A DNA stretch of 64,000 nucleotides from Acinetobacter sp. GSS19 (GCF_028621895.1 NZ_CP117520.1:248001-312000), one strand, 5' to 3'. Shown: positions 36,301 to 44,509, counted from the stretch's first letter. Program-made: numbers and translations. Notes: generated by a model from the letters alone, not told the origin.

Positions 36301-37134
36301 ATTGCCTGGATTAAACGTCATTTTCCCATGGGAACCAATGCCGGCAGTTTCCTGCACAAACTGTTTGAAAATATCCGCTTTGATGATGATCACTCCCGTA
36401 TTGCTGAAGAGCTTAAGCGGCGTTTTAAAAATGACAATCAGTATAATTCTCAGGGCTTATTAGCAGAATTGTTGGCAAAACTTGATTCACTGTCCGCCAG
36501 CGCTGAACAGCATGAACAGATGATTTATCATCAGATGGCCGACTGGTTGCATGAAGTTCTAGCAACGCCATTGCATGCGGATTTCAGCTTAAACCAGTTG
36601 GTGAATGGACAATATCTGGCTGAATTTCCGTTTTATCTGTCTTTGGCAGATCGTGTGCTGACCATTAAACGTATTCATGAACTGTACGCCGAATATGGCC
36701 TTGATATGGCCGAGTTTCACCAGGCCAACTCGGCACGCTATCTGACTGGTTCTATCGATCTAGTGTATTTTGATGGTCAGCGCTATCACATTGCGGATTA
36801 TAAGAGTAATTTTCTCGGGGCGGATCAGCAGGATTACCATCCACAGATGATCGCACAGAACATGTCACATTCCAGTTACTGGTTGCAGGCAGGGTTGTAT
36901 CTGGTGGCTTTGCACCGCTACTTGCGTTTGCAATTGCTGGATTATCAGATCGAACGTGATTTGGGTGGTGCGAGTTATTTGTATTTACGCGGAATGTCCG
37001 GACAAGCAGAGACAGGTGTTTATCATTGGCAACCTGAGAGCGAATTCATTTTACGCCTAGATGCCATTTTGGGTTACGGCACGGGCATTTCTATCCACAA
37101 ACGGGTCTCACCGGCCGAAATGTTGGTCGAATAA
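33373..37134 (+). CDS. recB: Exodeoxyribonuclease V beta subunit RecB
   Basis: A 1253-residue 3'-5' SF1A helicase and the complex's only nuclease. Walker A is ASAGTGKT (28-35); motif II is VDEFQDTNQDQD; motif III is GDPKQAIYGFRGGD; motif V is TIHQSKGLEF; motif VI is LWYVALTRA. The C-terminal nuclease domain keeps GSIDLVYFD and ADYKSN (about 1124-1150), containing the catalytic Asp and Lys. It starts 3 bp after recC, implying coupled translation. Confidence 0.96.
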   Translation: MQISQQPVHPSDNPIRDMQFKGLHWIEASAGTGKTYTLSSLMVRVFLQDYLPNQVIATTFTRAAAAELKSRIRARLQETQRYLGSCQSLNALDLQEKIRNEQDPLFHKVLTDYALRPDYALNRLKLVIDQLDELFVGTLDSFSQKLLREFAFESGKIERAEITDDAKSYTRQLIHDVLREWIQNQPQPLIDYLCLTQKLKSVEAYVAVVEDTLNFASAQFQQMARPACDLQAFETQLDALLQLDLERVGELADFYHEAGQYHAVVAKKWRDQQLLQRTLCEDLPAFLQALQQQRGYAVFAAHLAPTLKNLTNLCCGKVLNKCAAEVLQQFEQHIIVQQLRSFCLQVQQLQNDLGLLDSYLKFYISHEVKKRLPQVLQQKGETTFAQQIRTLAGALQGEQGQRFAQYVQARYPLILVDEFQDTNQDQDQMLAQIWRDTRRFAHGCMIMVGDPKQAIYGFRGGDMLTYNKARKDVLAKQGRLYTLKYNHRSVAALVEVVDALFQRQMQFGEDVPYTPVQAGTRPHPALIDQQGENHAPLRWMSLSESKDELIQVAWKIRDLLNQGIQQQCYFAEKEQPRYLQEDDIAILSRSHDGLEKAQYELERLGIRVNRSSKRSVFDSAVAQDVGALLTAILHPYNEGKIKRALLSRLLGFRLNDVLALENQPDGLSQFFYDFDAIREMWLEKGFLTAWQYCLNLFKVWQTLVAKQSRDNERVVVNLRHLTELLCQHSEHYQGAQMLYHWYLKQLQSPSEREWELERKLSNASGVQLMTIHQSKGLEFKIVFLLGADKKPGNQSKALNFSTVEQVNPITGQVEQQRVIAVNDKECLTPEEIAQNEARQEAEQRRLWYVALTRASHRVYAMLHDAKGESRNGLGFWRGPAEQLFSHPYSMLEPLLQECPPLLQAAQTQTDSSRLNALALPQQRFYPRSKTSFSALAQHLSRAAILDSLAVDTTLQESAADEIHLPLLDVPETMQQPIAWIKRHFPMGTNAGSFLHKLFENIRFDDDHSRIAEELKRRFKNDNQYNSQGLLAELLAKLDSLSASAEQHEQMIYHQMADWLHEVLATPLHADFSLNQLVNGQYLAEFPFYLSLADRVLTIKRIHELYAEYGLDMAEFHQANSARYLTGSIDLVYFDGQRYHIADYKSNFLGADQQDYHPQMIAQNMSHSSYWLQAGLYLVALHRYLRLQLLDYQIERDLGGASYLYLRGMSGQAETGVYHWQPESEFILRLDAILGYGTGISIHKRVSPAEMLVE

Positions 37135-37173
37135 TCAATTATTTAAATTGTGTATAACTTTGAGGATAACTGT

Positions 37174-38937
37174 GTGGAAAACCAGCTGAAACAGCGTGAA
37201 AGTCAACATGAACAGTGGATCAGTATTTGGAGCCAGTTCATCTGCCAGCCGCCGTTTGCTCAGGTTTCTGATCCATCTCTGGCCACTGAGCTGATCCAGC
37301 GCTTAATGCAGGCAGTGCTGCAAGGTGATAGTTGTTTATTGGTTCCGAACACACAGGCTGAATGTTTACAATCGCTGATGCAATCTGAGTCCGTACAGCC
37401 GGGTACAGTGGCTCCGTTTGTCTATGATGGGCAGCGTTTATATCTGTACCGTTATTGGGCTCTCGAACAAGCCTTGGCCGAACAGGTGACCCGTTTGCAA
37501 CAGCAAAAAATTGCGGCTGTTGATCTGTCTTCTCATACAGACTTGCTTGAGGATGAATATCAGAAACAGGCATTGGCGATGGTGGCCAAGCAGAGCCTGA
37601 ATATCATTACAGGGGGGCCTGGTACAGGGAAAACCTATACCCTTGCCCGTATTATCGCGGTGTTAAATCAGGCTATACCGAATATCCGGATTGCCATGGC
37701 TGCACCTACCGGTAAAGCAGCCCAGCGCATGAAAGAAGCGCTGCAAAACTCTTTACATGATGAAAAATTACAGCCTCTGGTAACCGAAGATTTAAAACGT
37801 CTCACGCCGGTCACGCTGCATCGTCTGTTGGGGCTGGGCAACTCGCAGCAACCCCGTTTCCATCGCCAACAGCCTTTACCTTATGATGTGATTGTCGTGG
37901 ATGAAGCCTCCATGCTCGATCTGAACCTGGCACAAATGCTGTTTGCTGCAGTTCCAGATCAGGCTCGTCTGATCTTATTGGGTGATGCCAACCAGCTAGC
38001 TTCTGTGGATGTGGGGGCTGTGCTGGCAGATTTGCAACAGGTTGAAGCACTCAGGGAGCATCGGGTGAATCTGCTAAACAGTCGCCGTTTTAAAAGTGGT
38101 GCATTGATTGGAGAAATGGCCCGTTTTATTCAAGCTCAATCCCAGCAGCAGAATAGTAGCTGGTTATTACAAACATTTAGTGAGCAAATCGTAGCAGCCA
38201 GTGAAATTCATGCCGTAGCTCTAACCGCAGAAATGTCGGAGCAGATTCAGCTGGAATATTTACCTGCGCCTTCTCCTAAAGTTGCAGCCTGTACGGAGTA
38301 CTATGACAAATTAATGCTCGGTTATCAGGGGTATCTGCAAGCCCTTAAAGACTATGTACAGGCCGATGAGCCAGAATTGATGGTTAATACTCTGGTGCAG
38401 CGTTTTGATGATTACCGCATCCTGACCGCAGTCCGACATGGCACATTTGGCTTAGTACAGTTAAACCTACAGATGGAACAACGTTTGTTGGATATGCTTG
38501 CTTTATATATTGCTCGCTATGGTGACTGGTATGTTGGGCGTCCGGTGATGATGACTTACAACGATTACCAGCTTGGGCTGTCGAATGGTGATATCGGACT
38601 ATGCTTGAAACACCGTAGTCAGCCGGGACAGTTTGAAGTGTATTTCCCGAGTCTGAACAAATGGATCCCTGCTGCACGCTTGCCGAAGAGCATGGAGACC
38701 GCATTTGCTTTAACCATTCATAAGTCGCAAGGTTCTGAATTTACCCATACCGCGGTTGTGCTGGATCAGACGGCACAGAATCTGTTGAGCCAAGAGTTGA
38801 TCTATACGGCCATTACCCGTGCCAAGAAAGTTGTGAGCCTGTTGGTGGATATGGAAGCTTTTGCTCAATCCTTACGCTGCCGCACGGTGAGGCAGAGTGG
38901 TTTAGTGAATAAAGTTAAAAAAACTCTTTGTTTATAA
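37174..38937 (+). CDS. recD: Exodeoxyribonuclease V alpha subunit RecD
   Basis: A 587-residue 5'-3' SF1B helicase. Walker A is GGPGTGKT, motif II is VVDEASMLD, and later come GDANQLASVDVGAVL and TIHKSQGSEF. The frame extends to a GTG at 37150, but the GTG at 37174 is preceded by GAGGA at 7 bp, so it is the better start even though it is not ATG. It lies 39 bp after recB, completing the recC-recB-recD order. Confidence 0.93.
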   Translation: MENQLKQRESQHEQWISIWSQFICQPPFAQVSDPSLATELIQRLMQAVLQGDSCLLVPNTQAECLQSLMQSESVQPGTVAPFVYDGQRLYLYRYWALEQALAEQVTRLQQQKIAAVDLSSHTDLLEDEYQKQALAMVAKQSLNIITGGPGTGKTYTLARIIAVLNQAIPNIRIAMAAPTGKAAQRMKEALQNSLHDEKLQPLVTEDLKRLTPVTLHRLLGLGNSQQPRFHRQQPLPYDVIVVDEASMLDLNLAQMLFAAVPDQARLILLGDANQLASVDVGAVLADLQQVEALREHRVNLLNSRRFKSGALIGEMARFIQAQSQQQNSSWLLQTFSEQIVAASEIHAVALTAEMSEQIQLEYLPAPSPKVAACTEYYDKLMLGYQGYLQALKDYVQADEPELMVNTLVQRFDDYRILTAVRHGTFGLVQLNLQMEQRLLDMLALYIARYGDWYVGRPVMMTYNDYQLGLSNGDIGLCLKHRSQPGQFEVYFPSLNKWIPAARLPKSMETAFALTIHKSQGSEFTHTAVVLDQTAQNLLSQELIYTAITRAKKVVSLLVDMEAFAQSLRCRTVRQSGLVNKVKKTLCL

Positions 38938-38963
38938 GAGAATTTTTAAAAAATATGCAGCTT

Positions 38964-38981
38964 TGTAAGCAAAAGCTTACA
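38964..38981. repeat. 18-bp dyad, copy 1 (TGTAAGC-N4-GCTTACA)
   Basis: TGTAAGC (38964-38970) and GCTTACA (38975-38981) form a perfect 7-bp inverted repeat around AAAA. A closely similar dyad occurs at 39220-39237. The spacing and perfect symmetry suit either a regulator's operator or a 5' stem-loop. Confidence 0.65.
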
Positions 38982-39188
38982 CAGATTAAGGAAATTTGCG
39001 CATAGTCGGCGGTTCCTGTTTTTGCGATGATTGCTTTCAACAACAAGCCGGCAAGGAAAGCTGGAAACAAGCGCATAATAATCATAACGAGTCGTAAGAC
39101 AGCGAACTTACATAGAGCGTAAGTGATAAGAGAGGAACTTACAGCCGCTAAGCCTTGTAGTTTTGGGAGAGACTACAGGGCTTTTTAT
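38982..39188 (+). ncRNA. Putative non-coding RNA module 1
   Basis: About 200 bp between the first dyad and a strong intrinsic terminator, with no credible reading frame. It contains a run of GTAAG/CTTAC words (39094, 39107, 39119, 39138) that can pair into small stems, for example CTTAC-ATAGAGC-GTAAG (39107-39123). It ends in a block, GAACTTACAGCCGCTAAGCC (39135-39154), that recurs in altered form just before the next terminator. Expression and boundaries are inferred. Confidence 0.4.
39151..39187 (+). terminator. Intrinsic terminator of module 1
   Basis: AGCCTTGTAG (39151-39160) pairs with CTACAGGGCT (39173-39182), with one G-U pair and a 12-nt loop, followed by TTTTTATTTT. It lies 214 bp after the recD stop, too far for a simple recD terminator unless the intervening sequence is part of the same transcript. 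Confidence 0.75.
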
Positions 39189-39219
39189 TTTGCTGTGATT
39201 TATATGAGTGTAGGGTCAA

Positions 39220-39237
39220 TGTAAGCATTCACTTACA
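39220..39237. repeat. 18-bp dyad, copy 2 (TGTAAG-N6-CTTACA)
   Basis: TGTAAG (39220-39225) and CTTACA (39232-39237) are complementary around CATTCA. It has the same length and outer sequence as the dyad at 38964-38981, and like it opens a segment that ends in a terminator. Confidence 0.6.
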
Positions 39238-39420
39238 GGGTGTGCCGACGTGGCGACTGTTTTTAACTCGTCGTAAAGAGCAAGATGAAACTATGAAAAC
39301 AAAATAAAAAATCAAGAACTTATAACAATAAATCTCGCTTTTTGGCGAAACAAAGAATAACAATAATAAGTGGTATGAGTTACAGCGCATAATGCCCAAG
39401 TCTAGTACTTGGGCATTTTT
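39238..39420 (+). ncRNA. Putative non-coding RNA module 2
   Basis: A second segment of about 180 bp between the copy-2 dyad and a strong terminator. It shares with module 1 the word GTCGTAA (39270-39276 versus 39091-39097) followed by an A/G-rich run, and the pre-terminator block GAGTTACAGCGCATAATGCC (39377-39396). The central part is A-rich (AAACAAAGAATAACAATAATAAG). No reading frame longer than a few codons is credible on the plus strand. Homology of the two modules is a by-eye judgement. Confidence 0.4.
39391..39420 (+). terminator. Intrinsic terminator of module 2
   Basis: AATGCCCAAGT (39391-39401) and ACTTGGGCATT (39407-39417) are a perfect 11-bp stem around CTAGT, followed by a T run to 39420. 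It isolates the upstream modules from rpsO, which has its own promoter downstream. Confidence 0.9.
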
Positions 39421-39554
39421 ATGTGGGGAAAAGGCTTGTTCGGTTTGAATCGAAGGTATTTGGGTTCCGGTCTTTATAAAAGAACCGTGGGATGTGCTGA
39501 AGTGGCTTGTTAATTGTGGCGGAAAAGCTGATGCTCAGGAAAGCAGCGGTTTTT

Positions 39555-39583
39555 TTGCAATCAGCGCCATTTTCCCTTAAAAT
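39555..39583 (+). promoter_or_regulatory. rpsO promoter
   Basis: TTGCAA (39555-39560), 17 bp, TAAAAT (39578-39583), giving a leader of about 85 nt. The leader can fold (TCACC...GGTGA, around 39614-39635) just upstream of the GGAGA ribosome-binding site; in E. coli the rpsO leader is bound by S15 for autoregulation, but I cannot show an equivalent pseudoknot here. Between 39421 and 39554 I see nothing. Confidence 0.65.
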
Positions 39584-39676
39584 GCTAAACTTGCTGTAGT
39601 GATGCACGGCAGTCACCAAGATCCGTCAAGGTGATTCTTATCGTATTTTTTATTCAAAGCATCTCGGAGAAATCGA

Positions 39677-39946
39677 ATGGCTTTAACAAACGCAGATCGC
39701 GCAGAGATCATCGCTAAATTTGCTCGCGCTGAAAACGACACTGGTTCACCAGAAGTACAAGTAGCTTTATTAACTGCGCAAATCAATGACTTGCAAGGTC
39801 ACTTTAAAGCTCACAAACACGACCACCACAGCCGTCGTGGTTTGATCCGTATGGTTAACCAACGTCGTAAACTGCTTGACTACCTTAACGGTAAAGATCA
39901 TGAGCGTTATACTGCTTTGATCGGTGCTTTAGGTTTACGTCGTTAA
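39677..39946 (+). CDS. rpsO: 30S ribosomal protein S15
   Basis: An 89-residue protein that binds the central domain of 16S rRNA early in assembly. [16 protein letters not shown], the [25 protein letters not shown] core and the ending LIGALGLRR are diagnostic. Length is exactly that of E. coli S15. It is read in the same direction as pnp, with 241 bp between them. Confidence 0.98.
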
Positions 39947-40011
39947 TTCGATTTAAGCTTTTATTTTCGGATTATTGCATGCTGAATGCCGTATTACTGA
40001 AAACTAAAGTA

Positions 40012-40063
40012 TATCCAGTTTTGGCTGGATAATGGGAAGGGGCGAATTGTTCGCTCCTTCTTT
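40012..40063 (+). terminator. Two hairpins between rpsO and pnp
   Basis: First TATCCAG (40012-40018) with CTGGATA (40025-40031), then GAAGGGGCGAA (40036-40046) with TTCGCTCCTTC (40050-40060, one G-U pair) followed by only TTT. The second is a probable partial terminator for rpsO. In E. coli the same interval holds the rpsO terminator and an RNase III-processed stem that controls pnp. Confidence 0.6.
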
Positions 40064-40187
40064 GTGTCTTAAATTAGTATTTTAAATATCTAGTGAGGTC
40101 GGCTTCTAAGCTTTGTCATTTATGTAGTTGATGTGAATGCCAAACCTTAGGGGTCTCCACTAGAATAAAATCAGGAAAAATCAATAC

Positions 40188-42281
40188 ATGTCGATGTTTA
40201 ATATTATTCGTAAAGAATTCCAATTTGGCCAGCATCAGGTCGTTTTAGAAACTGGTCGTGTTGCACGTCAAGCTAACTCTGTACTGATCACTATGGGGGG
40301 TGTTTCTGTATTGGTGGCTGTGGTTGCTCAGCCAACTGCAAAAGCAGGTCAGGATTTCTTTCCTTTAACTGTTAACTATCAAGAAAAACAATATGCTGCT
40401 GGTCGTATCCCAGGTGGTTATGGCAAGCGTGAAGGCCGTGCGTCTGAAGCGGAAACCTTGATTTCACGTCTGATTGACCGTCCAATCCGTCCATTGTTCC
40501 CAGAAGGTTATTTCAACGAAATCCAGGTCACTGCGACTGTAGTTTCTTCTGACAAATCAATGGAAGCAGATATTGCGGCCATGTTAGGTACGTCTGCAGC
40601 ACTTGCAATTGCGGGTACACCATTCCGTGGCCCAATCGGTGCGGCACGTGTCGGTTTAATCAACGGTGAATACGTTCTGAACCCGAACTATGAACAAATG
40701 GCACAGTCTGATCTTGACCTGGTGGTTGCAGGTACAGATTCAGCCGTGTTAATGGTTGAATCAGAAGCGAAAGAACTTTCTGAAGATCAAATGCTCGGTG
40801 CAGTATTGTTTGGTCATGATGAAATGCAAATCGCGGTACAAGCGATTAAAGAATTTGCAGCAGCAGCGGGTGCAAAAGAATCCGACTGGGTTGCACCAAC
40901 TAAAAATGAAGAGCTTCGTGCGCAGTTAAAAGCGGCATTTGAAGCAAAAATTTCTGAAGCGTATACCATTGCGGTGAAACAAGACCGTTATGCGGCATTG
41001 GATGCATTAAAAGCTGAAGCAGTTGCTCAGTTCGTTCCAGAAAATGATGAAACTGGTATTGCAGACGAATTGAATGATTTGTTTGAAGACCTGAAATACC
41101 GCACTGTACGTGACAACATCTTGTCAGGTAAGCCACGTATTGATGGCCGTGATACTAAAACTGTTCGTGCGCTAGATGTACAAGTGGGTGTACTTGATCG
41201 TGCACACGGTTCAGCATTGTTTACCCGTGGTGAAACTCAAGCCCTTGTGACTGCAACCTTGGGTAATACTCGTGATGCGTTGATGGTCGATACGCTTGCA
41301 GGTACCAAGACTGACAACTTCATGTTGCACTACAACTTCCCTGCATACTCAGTAGGTGAAACTGGTCGTGAGTCTGGTCCAAAACGTCGTGAAATCGGTC
41401 ATGGCCGTTTGGCGCGTCGTGGTGTACAAGCGGTACTTCCTGCTGCAGACCGCTTCCCGTATGTGCTTCGTGTAGTATCTGACATCACTGAATCTAACGG
41501 TTCGTCGTCTATGGCATCTGTGTGTGGTGCATCTCTTGCATTGATGGATGCAGGTGTACCATTAAAAGCACCAGTTGCGGGTATCGCGATGGGTCTAGTA
41601 AAAGAAGGCGAGCGTTTCGCAGTTCTTTCTGACATTTTGGGTGATGAAGATCACTTGGGCGACATGGACTTTAAAGTAGCAGGTTCTGCCAACGGTATTA
41701 CCGCGCTACAAATGGACATCAAGATCGAAGGTATAACTGAAGAAATCATGGAAGTGGCATTGAACCAGGCATTTGCCGGTCGTATGCACATCTTGAATGA
41801 AATGAACAAAGTGATTTCCCGTGCACGTCCAGAAATCAGCATGCATGCGCCAACTTTCCAAGTGATCACCATCAATCCAGACAAGATCCGTGACGTGATT
41901 GGTAAAGGTGGTGCGACCATTCGTCAAATCACAGAAGAAACCAAAGCGGCGATTGACATCGAAGACAACGGTACCGTACGTGTGTTTGGTGAAACCAAAG
42001 CAGCTGCACAAGCGGCAATTGCCAAAATCCAGGCCTTAACTGCTGAAGTTGAACCAGGTAAAATCTACGATGGTAAAGTGATCCGTATTGTTGAATTTGG
42101 TGCTTTCGTGAACATCATGCCAGGTACTGATGGCTTGTTGCACATTTCACAAATCTCGAATGAGCGTATTGCCAACGTGGCTGACGTGCTGAAAGAAGGT
42201 CAGGACGTAAAAGTTCAGGTTGCTGACGTGGACAACCGCGGTCGTATCAAATTGACCATGAAAGACATCGCGCAGGCTTAA
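40188..42281 (+). CDS. pnp: Polyribonucleotide nucleotidyltransferase (PNPase)
   Basis: This 697-residue protein is a 3'-5' phosphorolytic exoribonuclease and degradosome partner. Two RNase PH domains flank an all-helical linker; the second has the phosphate-site motif [25 protein letters not shown] domain ([10 protein letters not shown], about 569-580) and a C-terminal S1 domain (about 620-690, [22 protein letters not shown]) follow. It lies 241 bp after rpsO, as in most gammaproteobacteria. Confidence 0.97.
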   Translation: MSMFNIIRKEFQFGQHQVVLETGRVARQANSVLITMGGVSVLVAVVAQPTAKAGQDFFPLTVNYQEKQYAAGRIPGGYGKREGRASEAETLISRLIDRPIRPLFPEGYFNEIQVTATVVSSDKSMEADIAAMLGTSAALAIAGTPFRGPIGAARVGLINGEYVLNPNYEQMAQSDLDLVVAGTDSAVLMVESEAKELSEDQMLGAVLFGHDEMQIAVQAIKEFAAAAGAKESDWVAPTKNEELRAQLKAAFEAKISEAYTIAVKQDRYAALDALKAEAVAQFVPENDETGIADELNDLFEDLKYRTVRDNILSGKPRIDGRDTKTVRALDVQVGVLDRAHGSALFTRGETQALVTATLGNTRDALMVDTLAGTKTDNFMLHYNFPAYSVGETGRESGPKRREIGHGRLARRGVQAVLPAADRFPYVLRVVSDITESNGSSSMASVCGASLALMDAGVPLKAPVAGIAMGLVKEGERFAVLSDILGDEDHLGDMDFKVAGSANGITALQMDIKIEGITEEIMEVALNQAFAGRMHILNEMNKVISRARPEISMHAPTFQVITINPDKIRDVIGKGGATIRQITEETKAAIDIEDNGTVRVFGETKAAAQAAIAKIQALTAEVEPGKIYDGKVIRIVEFGAFVNIMPGTDGLLHISQISNERIANVADVLKEGQDVKVQVADVDNRGRIKLTMKDIAQA

Positions 42282-42292
42282 GCTCTCGCAAT

Positions 42293-42321
42293 AAAAAAAG
42301 CCCATCAAATGGGCTTTTTTT
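42293..42321. terminator. Bidirectional terminator after pnp
   Basis: AAAAAA then AGCCCAT (42299-42305), CAA, ATGGGCT (42309-42315) and a T run. It serves pnp and the convergent DUF465 gene. Confidence 0.9.
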
Positions 42322-42367
42322 ATATCTGAAGCTTGAGGGAATCATTCAACCTTCAGAAGTATGTACC

Positions 42368-42586
42368 TTATTCGCTGTCAGCGCGTCGCAGCATGACATA
42401 TAACTCATCTTTTAATTTGAGTTTCTGGCGTTTCAAATGCTCAATCTCGTCACTTCCCTCGGTTACCGGGTTTTGTTCAAGACGAATAATTTCATGGTCA
42501 AGTGCATTATGTTCTTCAAACACGCGATGGAAATGGGCATCTTCTTGCTTTAATTTGCTGATCAAAGAACGGTATTCTGGAAACAT
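42368..42586 (-). CDS. DUF465 (YdcH-type) small helical protein
   Basis: A 72-residue charged, coiled-coil-prone protein. FPEYRSLISKLKQEDAHF, FEEHNALDHEI and LKRQKLKLKDELY are the DUF465/YdcH pattern. The frame extends to 42637, but the ATG at 42586 follows GAGGT and gives the usual N-terminus. The function of the family is unknown. Confidence 0.88.
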   Translation of the reverse strand: MFPEYRSLISKLKQEDAHFHRVFEEHNALDHEIIRLEQNPVTEGSDEIEHLKRQKLKLKDELYVMLRRADSE

Positions 42587-42692
42587 TCGTGATTTACCTC
42601 TGCTGGATTGTTCATACTTTCTATCTTTAAAATGCAATATGTCACAAAAAAATGACAGTTTTTTTGCTGAACCCTGCAGGCAGTAAAATTCC

Positions 42693-42721
42693 TTAATTTT
42701 TTTATGGAATTAAGCTATAAT
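42693..42721 (+). promoter_or_regulatory. Promoter and 210-nt leader ahead of corA
   Basis: TTAATT (42693-42698), 17 bp, TATAAT (42716-42721). The leader to the corA ATG (42942) is about 214 nt and contains the direct repeat TGAGGCTC (around 42792 and 42819). No strong ribosome-binding site precedes the corA ATG. Leaders of this length upstream of Mg2+ transporters sometimes hold regulatory RNA; I recognise none of the known M-box or mgtA-type folds. Confidence 0.5.
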
Positions 42722-42941
42722 ATGGCTCCGCCAAGCTATAAAAATAAGATTTCTACACCAAGCACACCATTCGTGCTAATCATTACCAAGTGAGGCTCTG
42801 TTCAATATGTTCCATTGAGGCTCATTTTTAGGTGATTGGTCGTGACGAAATCTGCACAGTTTGTAGAGCAAAGCCTACTTTCAAAGCAGACATTTTGTGG
42901 CATGATGCCTTTTCCAGCACGTTTTAAAATCCATTCAAATC

Positions 42942-44180
42942 ATGCAGATATTTTATTTCTATCAAGACCGTAAGGATCAGTACACCTTCGTGCGTGATCA
43001 GCTTGAGCAGGAGCATCCTGTCGATTTTATCTGGATTGATAATACCCGCGAAGATTTGCTGGACCGTGTAGAGGATTGGAAAGCCGATATTCATGCTTTA
43101 ACCGGGCTGAAAATTAATGAATATCACCTGCGTGATCTATTGAATATTGACCATCCCTGCGCATTTGACAGTACCGAAGAATATGATCTGCTGATTTTCC
43201 GCAAGATGGTCACACCGGATGACCAGATTGATTATAAAGATAAAACTCTATCACCTGACCAGACGGCCTTTGGTTTGGCTTCGACACCGATTGCCTTCTT
43301 CTTTAATCCCAAAGTATTGATTACCTTTCGTGAAACAGGAACCCAGGTCATTGAGGCTTATCTACAGCGGATGAAAAGCTGCTCGGTCCAGCAGACGGAA
43401 AATGATAAGCCGCTGAAATTACCGACTTCAACGCTGGATTTGGGACTGCGTATCCTCAACCGCATGACGGACAATTATCTGGATTTACGCACACCTTTGA
43501 CCAGGCGGGTGGAGTACTGGCAGCGTGAATTGCTCCAAGGTAAAAAGCGCTTCAAGCAATGGCACCAGTTATTTCAGGAAATGACCTTATTTCAGCAGAT
43601 TGAAAATCTGTGTGAAGAACAAATCGAGGCTCTGCAAGAGTTGCGTGATGAAATTGTGCAGAACTATCCACATCTGATGGGGGAAGAACTGCATGATCCA
43701 CAAGATATTACCTTGGTGCGGATTGATGACTTGGCCAGTCACGTTGAGCGGATCCAGAAACACGTGACCCGATTACGCAACGCGATACAAGCCGCGATTA
43801 ACCTGCATTTTTCAGCTATTTCTAACCAGACCAATGAAAACATGCGGATCTTAGCAATTATCACCACAATTTTTGCCCCATTGACCCTACTCACCGGAAT
43901 CTATGGAATGAATTTTCAATATATTCCGGGTTTAGACCAACACGAGGGTTTCTGGATTATTGTGGTTTTAATGCTGCTATGTACCGCTATTTTGCTGTAT
44001 TTATTCTATCGTAGCCGTCTGTTTGGTGGGCATGAAGAAAGTATTATTGATCTGCTGGCCCAGCAGCACCAGCAGAGAACCGTGAATTTGTCCTGGTTAC
44101 TCGACTATGACCGCTATAACCAGCATTTAAAGCGTCAAACCCGTCGTTTCAAACGAAAAATTAAAGATCTGGCGGAGTAG
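42942..44180 (+). CDS. corA: CorA-family divalent cation transporter
   Basis: This 412-residue inner-membrane protein is a pentameric Mg2+/Co2+/Ni2+ channel. A large N-terminal cytoplasmic domain with long helices is followed by two C-terminal membrane segments, and the selectivity motif YGMN is in TGIYGMNF (about residue 321). Unlike standard CorA, some 50 basic residues follow the last membrane segment. Its 3' end overlaps the convergent cbpM by 20 bp. Confidence 0.9.
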   Translation: MQIFYFYQDRKDQYTFVRDQLEQEHPVDFIWIDNTREDLLDRVEDWKADIHALTGLKINEYHLRDLLNIDHPCAFDSTEEYDLLIFRKMVTPDDQIDYKDKTLSPDQTAFGLASTPIAFFFNPKVLITFRETGTQVIEAYLQRMKSCSVQQTENDKPLKLPTSTLDLGLRILNRMTDNYLDLRTPLTRRVEYWQRELLQGKKRFKQWHQLFQEMTLFQQIENLCEEQIEALQELRDEIVQNYPHLMGEELHDPQDITLVRIDDLASHVERIQKHVTRLRNAIQAAINLHFSAISNQTNENMRILAIITTIFAPLTLLTGIYGMNFQYIPGLDQHEGFWIIVVLMLLCTAILLYLFYRSRLFGGHEESIIDLLAQQHQQRTVNLSWLLDYDRYNQHLKRQTRRFKRKIKDLAE

Positions 44181-44499
44181 TCCGTTGCATGCGGCGCCGT
44201 AGCTGTTTGACCTCATCCAGCAGATCCAGCATCACGGCAACCGCAGGTAAACTGGCCTCAAAATCTCGTTGCAGGCGATATGCACGTCGTGCACGACCAA
44301 CATCTTCGCCGATAAATTGAGGCTGCCCAGCACCGCTGCGCAGGGGTAAAATATCATGTTCGAGTAAAGCCAGAATCCAGTCTGGGCTTTGGCCGCAAAT
44401 CTGTGCAAATTGCTGGAGTGTGAGTGGATAATCGTTATCCAAAATTTCCATGTCCTCACAGCCGTTACAGATCATTTCGCGATAATGAATCGTGACCAT
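44161..44499 (-). CDS. cbpM: Chaperone modulator CbpM
   Basis: A 112-residue MerR-like winged-helix protein that binds the J domain of CbpA and inhibits it. Visible are the N-terminal LTLQQFAQICGQSPDWILALLEHDIL helix-turn-helix and the RARRAYRLQRDFEASLPAVAVMLDLLDEV helices ahead of a short basic tail. The frame extends to 44604, but the ATG at 44499 has AGGAG six bases upstream. It lies 10 bp after cbpA. Confidence 0.9.
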   Translation of the reverse strand: MVTIHYREMICNGCEDMEILDNDYPLTLQQFAQICGQSPDWILALLEHDILPLRSGAGQPQFIGEDVGRARRAYRLQRDFEASLPAVAVMLDLLDEVKQLRRRMQRTTPPDL

Positions 44500-44509
44500 G
44501 TGCAACTCC

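Noticed and set aside
38982..39188. Module 1 as a CsrA/RsmA-sponge RNA because of several GGA words
   Set aside because: Only two of the four GGA sites fit ANGGAN, and module 2 has none. The pattern is too weak.
39419..39619. A 66-codon open frame on the minus strand before rpsO
   Set aside because: It crosses the module 2 terminator and the rpsO promoter region, has no ribosome-binding site and no recognisable features.
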